A stretch of DNA of 64,000 bases from GCA-2726245 sp035513655 (GTDB lineage: Bacteria > Planctomycetota > Planctomycetia > Pirellulales > Pirellulaceae): the NCBI GenBank assembly GCA_035513655.1, contig DATKBV010000544.1, positions 14,632 to 78,631 of the forward strand, written 5' to 3'. The position numbers and the translations under genes were made by a program. Below are positions 60,480 through 64,000 of the stretch, in pieces (the stretch's first letter is position 1; each line of letters begins with the position of its first letter). The notes below the pieces were generated by a model. The model did not search any database. It was given only the letters and a program-made list of their open reading frames with translations, and had not been told where the DNA came from.

Positions 60480-63400
60480 ATGGCGACGAACGACACGGTC
60501 TTCGGCGAACTGACGAATCGCATCAATCATGCGATGCAAGCTGATCGCTATCGCCTCCGTCGGGCATTGGATTCCATCCGGCAAGCCGCTCGTGATCGAA
60601 AACCCTTCGATCGGAAGCTCGATCAACTAAAACAATCGCTCGCCCAGTCTTTGGAGTTGCGCAACCGGCGCGAGACGACGCGGCCCGCTTGTAACTTCAA
60701 TCTAGATTTGCCGATCCTGGCTCGACGCGAAGAGATCGGCAACGCGATTCGCGACCATCAAGTCGTGGTGATTTGTGGCGAGACAGGTTCGGGCAAGTCG
60801 ACGCAGCTGCCGAAGATTTGTCTGGACATCGGGCGGGGCATCACCGGTTTCATCGGGCATACACAGCCGCGGCGTGTGGCAGCCCGAACGATCGCGGCTC
60901 GGCTGGCCGAAGAACTTAACTCGTCGCTCGGCGAATATGTCGGCTTTCAGATTCGGTTCACGGACACGACGAAGCCGCATTCGTTCATCAAATTGATGAC
61001 CGACGGGATCTTGCTGGCCGAGACGCAGGGCGACCGCTTTCTGGACCGCTACGATACGATCATTATCGACGAAGCCCACGAACGGTCGTTGAACATCGAT
61101 TTTCTGATCGGCTACTTGAAGAACATTCTACCGAAGCGTCACGACTTGCGAGTGATCATTACCTCGGCGACGATCGACGCACAGAGCTTCGCCGCTCATT
61201 TCTCGACGCCCGATCGGACCACTCCGATTATTGAAGTCTCGGGTCGCACCTATCCGGTCGAAGTCCGTTATCGCCCCGCCGAGTCAGTCGGCGAGAATGA
61301 CGAAGCGGAGTCGCTCCCCGACCAGATCGCTCGAGCGGCCAGCGAACTCTGCAAGGAGGGCCCCGGCGACATCCTGACATTTCTGCCGACCGAACGCGAC
61401 ATTTTGGAAGTTGCCAAACGGCTGCGTAGTCGTGTATTTGCAACCTACGAAAAAATACAGATCCTGCCGCTGTACGGGCGGCTTTCCATCGCCGAGCAGA
61501 ACAAAGTCTTCAAGCCGACCGGCCAGCGACGGATGGTGCTGGCCACGAACGTCGCTGAATCGTCGTTGACGGTGCCGGGCATTCGCTATGTCATCGACAC
61601 GGGCACGGCGCGGATCAGCCGCTACTCGCCGCGTTCCAAAGTTCAGCGATTGCCGATCGAACCGATTTCCCGGGCTTCGGCTGACCAACGCAAAGGGCGC
61701 TGCGGCCGCGTCGGCCCCGGTATCTGTATTCGATTGTTCAGCGAGGACGATTTTTCGAAACGCGATCAATATACGACGCCGGAGATCCGCAGGACGAACC
61801 TCGCGGCTGTGATCCTGCGGATGTTGTCGCTAAGTCTGGGGACGGTCGACGCGTTTCCATTTCTCGACCCGCCGCGGACGGACGCGATCAACGATGGATA
61901 TAAGACGCTCTTCGAGCTTGGCGCGGTCGATGATCGTCGCCGCTTGACCGATATCGGAAAAAAACTCGGCCGACTGCCGATCGACCCACGCCTCGGCCGA
62001 ATGATTCTGGCGGCCGATCAGGAGGGCTGCTTGCACGAGATGCTGATCATTGCCTCGGCGTTAGAAGTCCAAGATCCTCGCGATCGACCCGTCGAAAAGC
62101 AGAAGCACGCCGATGAAGCGCACGCCAAGTTCGCGCACGAAGACTCCGACTTCCTCACCTACTTGAACCTGTGGGACTTCTACCACAACCTGCGCGATAA
62201 ACTCTCTCGCGGCCAGATCCGCAAGGCTTGCCAACAGAACTTCTTGTCCGACATCCGCATGCGAGAGTGGCAAGACGTCCATCGGCAGCTGGTGCAGTTG
62301 GCCAACGAGGGCGGACTGAAGGCATCGGTTCGTCGAAATAACGCCGACTCGATCCATCGCAGTTTGCTGTGTGGATTGCTCTCCAATGTGGCGATGAGGC
62401 GGGACGGTCCCGAGTACGAAGGCGCGGGCGGGACTAGCTTCTTTGTCTGGCCGGGCTCGGCGTCGTTCGAGCGGAAACCGAAGTGGATCGTCGCCGGCGA
62501 ACTAGTCGAAACATCGCGACGCTACCTGCGAACGGTCGCACCGATCCAAGCGAATTGGATCGAGCCGCTTGCCGCCCACATCGTCAAGCGATCATACACG
62601 GACCCCTTCTGGTCGCGGACGAGCGGGACGGTGTTGGCTTATGAAAAGGTAACACTGTTCGGCCTGACGATCGTTGCCGGTCGGCGAACTCCCTACGGCC
62701 AGCATGACAGCGAAACAGCCAGACGCCTGTTCATCGAACATGCTTTGGTGGGTGGTGACTTTGACTCCGAACCAAGATTCCTGAAACACAATCGCAAGTT
62801 GCTGGCCGATCTGCAATCGATGGGGGCGAAATCGCGAGCGCCAGACTATCTGGTGGGTGACAGTGCTCAGTATGCCTTCTACGACGCACGCCTGCCGCAG
62901 GACTGTTATGACGCCGCGTCGTTGAATCGTTGGCTGAAGGAAGCGGCACCAGCGGACATCGATCAGTTGAAGATGACGCTCACCGATTTGATGGGCGAGT
63001 CGAGCGGCCAGGATACATCGGCGTTCCCGGACCAGCTCAACGCAGGCTCACTGAATCTCGAAATCGATTATCGCTTTCAACCGGGTGAGGAAGACGACGG
63101 TCTCACAATCACCGTTCCGAAGGAAGGATTGCAGCAACTCGACCAGCGTCGACTGGAATGGCTCGTGCCCGGACGGGTCGAAGAGAAACTGACCGCGTTA
63201 ATTCGATCCTTGCCCAAGGCACAGCGAAGGAGCTTCATTCCCGCGCCGGATGTCGCGCGACGCGCGGCCGAGATGATGCCGTTTGCGGAGGGCGATTTTC
63301 TGGCTGTCGCGGCGCAAACACTCAGCAAGATCGCCGGTGAAACGCTCGCTCCGAACGCTTTCAAACTCGAAAAACTGCCGCAACACTTGCGCATGAACGT

Positions 63401-64000
63401 CCGCGTCGTCGATGAATCCGGTGAATTGCTTGCCGAAGGCCGCGACCTCGGGCAATTGGCAGCGGCGATTGGCGTCGAAGCTTCCGCGAACGTTAGCTTA
63501 GTGAGCGATATCGCGTGGGAGCGTGACGGAATCAGAGTCTGGGACTTCGGCGAATTGCCCGACAGCATCACGATTCGTCGAGGTGATTTCGTGCTCGAAG
63601 CGTATCCTTCGTTGATCGATGCCGGTGATTCGGTGTCGCTTCGTCTCGCCACGACCCGCGAAGTTGCGAATATGCAGGCGCACGCCGGTCTGCGGCGACT
63701 GTTCTGTTTGGCGGAGTACCGGGAGCTGAAGTCGCAAGTCTACTGGCTGCCAAAAATCGACAGATTGCAGCTCTATGCAGCGACCATGCCTCATTCGCGA
63801 GACCTTCGCGAACAGCTAATCGATTTGGCTGCTGAACTGGCGTTTATGCGCGGCCAGTCGATGCCACGGGACGCCGAAGCTTTTGAGGCGGCACGCAAGA
63901 GGGGGCGGAAAGAGCTGTTGGTCGCGGCACAGGACCTTGCGAGGGTCGTTGCTCCCTTGTTGGAACACTATCACCAAATCGAAGTGAAGCTGGGAGAAGC
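60480..64000 (+). CDS. hrpA: ATP-dependent DEAH-box RNA helicase HrpA, incomplete at the right edge
   Basis: The frame from the ATG at 60480 remains open to the window's end (1173 codons seen; full HrpA proteins are about 1300). Helicase motifs are VVICGETGSGKSTQLPKICL (Walker A), GHTQPRRVAARTIAARLAEE (Ia), IIIDEAHERSLN (DEAH), ITSATID (III), ATNVAESSLTVPGIRYVIDTG (V) and RKGRCGRVGPGICIRLF (VI), then the ratchet-like region and a long DUF3418-type C-terminal part. It unwinds RNA and in other bacteria takes part in ribosome rescue or mRNA processing. A position-VI variant (DQRKGRCGR for QRxGRxGR) is conservative. It is a housekeeping gene. Confidence 0.95.
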   Translation, partial: MATNDTVFGELTNRINHAMQADRYRLRRALDSIRQAARDRKPFDRKLDQLKQSLAQSLELRNRRETTRPACNFNLDLPILARREEIGNAIRDHQVVVICGETGSGKSTQLPKICLDIGRGITGFIGHTQPRRVAARTIAARLAEELNSSLGEYVGFQIRFTDTTKPHSFIKLMTDGILLAETQGDRFLDRYDTIIIDEAHERSLNIDFLIGYLKNILPKRHDLRVIITSATIDAQSFAAHFSTPDRTTPIIEVSGRTYPVEVRYRPAESVGENDEAESLPDQIARAASELCKEGPGDILTFLPTERDILEVAKRLRSRVFATYEKIQILPLYGRLSIAEQNKVFKPTGQRRMVLATNVAESSLTVPGIRYVIDTGTARISRYSPRSKVQRLPIEPISRASADQRKGRCGRVGPGICIRLFSEDDFSKRDQYTTPEIRRTNLAAVILRMLSLSLGTVDAFPFLDPPRTDAINDGYKTLFELGAVDDRRRLTDIGKKLGRLPIDPRLGRMILAADQEGCLHEMLIIASALEVQDPRDRPVEKQKHADEAHAKFAHEDSDFLTYLNLWDFYHNLRDKLSRGQIRKACQQNFLSDIRMREWQDVHRQLVQLANEGGLKASVRRNNADSIHRSLLCGLLSNVAMRRDGPEYEGAGGTSFFVWPGSASFERKPKWIVAGELVETSRRYLRTVAPIQANWIEPLAAHIVKRSYTDPFWSRTSGTVLAYEKVTLFGLTIVAGRRTPYGQHDSETARRLFIEHALVGGDFDSEPRFLKHNRKLLADLQSMGAKSRAPDYLVGDSAQYAFYDARLPQDCYDAASLNRWLKEAAPADIDQLKMTLTDLMGESSGQDTSAFPDQLNAGSLNLEIDYRFQPGEEDDGLTITVPKEGLQQLDQRRLEWLVPGRVEEKLTALIRSLPKAQRRSFIPAPDVARRAAEMMPFAEGDFLAVAAQTLSKIAGETLAPNAFKLEKLPQHLRMNVRVVDESGELLAEGRDLGQLAAAIGVEASANVSLVSDIAWERDGIRVWDFGELPDSITIRRGDFVLEAYPSLIDAGDSVSLRLATTREVANMQAHAGLRRLFCLAEYRELKSQVYWLPKIDRLQLYAATMPHSRDLREQLIDLAAELAFMRGQSMPRDAEAFEAARKRGRKELLVAAQDLARVVAPLLEHYHQIEVKLGE

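Overview
The window looks like a chromosomal segment of a planctomycete (Pirellulales/Rhodopirellula type). The evidence is a solitary DUF1501 protein with a Tat motif, a PQQ-type beta-propeller protein, CRTAC1/ASPIC-UnbV proteins, an ECF sigma factor paired with a very large Ser/Thr kinase, DUF4332 repeats, CsrA, many GTG starts, and long inverted repeats between genes. No taxonomy search was possible.

From 1 to about 37.4 kb lies one large accessory supercluster, organised around a divergent control region at 20789-21091. The left arm (minus strand, 1-20788) carries an SGNH-like pseudo-hydrolase, a flavin halogenase-like enzyme, two patatin phospholipases translationally coupled to a gene of unknown function, a haloalkane-dehalogenase-like fusion protein, two paralogs whose motif order resembles DUF1702 (enediyne E2-like), two DUF1566 proteins, two small proteins with helical N-termini, a divergent UbiB/ABC1 protein and two regulators. 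The right arm (plus strand, 21092-36684) carries an acyl carrier protein, a ketosynthase pair (one catalytic, one stripped of its catalytic residues like a chain-length factor), a thioredoxin-like lipoprotein, a phytoene-desaturase-type oxidoreductase, two membrane-anchored ASPIC/UnbV proteins, an SDR-acyltransferase fusion, a canonical UbiB kinase and an HMG-CoA reductase. It is closed by a LuxR-type regulator on the opposite strand. Together this suggests synthesis and handling of an unusual acyl/polyketide/isoprenoid-like lipid.

Two features of the supercluster stand out. First, both ASPIC/UnbV genes carry an in-frame UGA at the same homologous codon, followed in frame by conserved protein and by a bacterial-SECIS-like hairpin. 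They are very probably selenoproteins of a type normally cut in two by annotation. Second, four otherwise unrelated proteins on both arms share an N-terminal module (xLTK..SWxLxLFGxxQM) followed by a phasin-like amphipathic helix, as if docked to one common surface such as a lipid body or granule.

From 37.4 to 64 kb is more ordinary genome: a small HTH/excisionase-like gene next to tRNA-Ser(CGA), hypothetical genes, a tandem-hairpin RNA element at 41646-41731, a beta-helix protein, a YbhN/AglD-like membrane protein, an SbcC/YhaN-like ATPase with DUF4332 repeats, the kinase-NTPase-FGE gene with its sigma factor, DUF1501 and PQQ proteins, two phytanoyl-CoA dioxygenases, CsrA, a GNAT, a response regulator with a recent internal duplication, an enolase-superfamily enzyme and an HrpA helicase running off the right edge.
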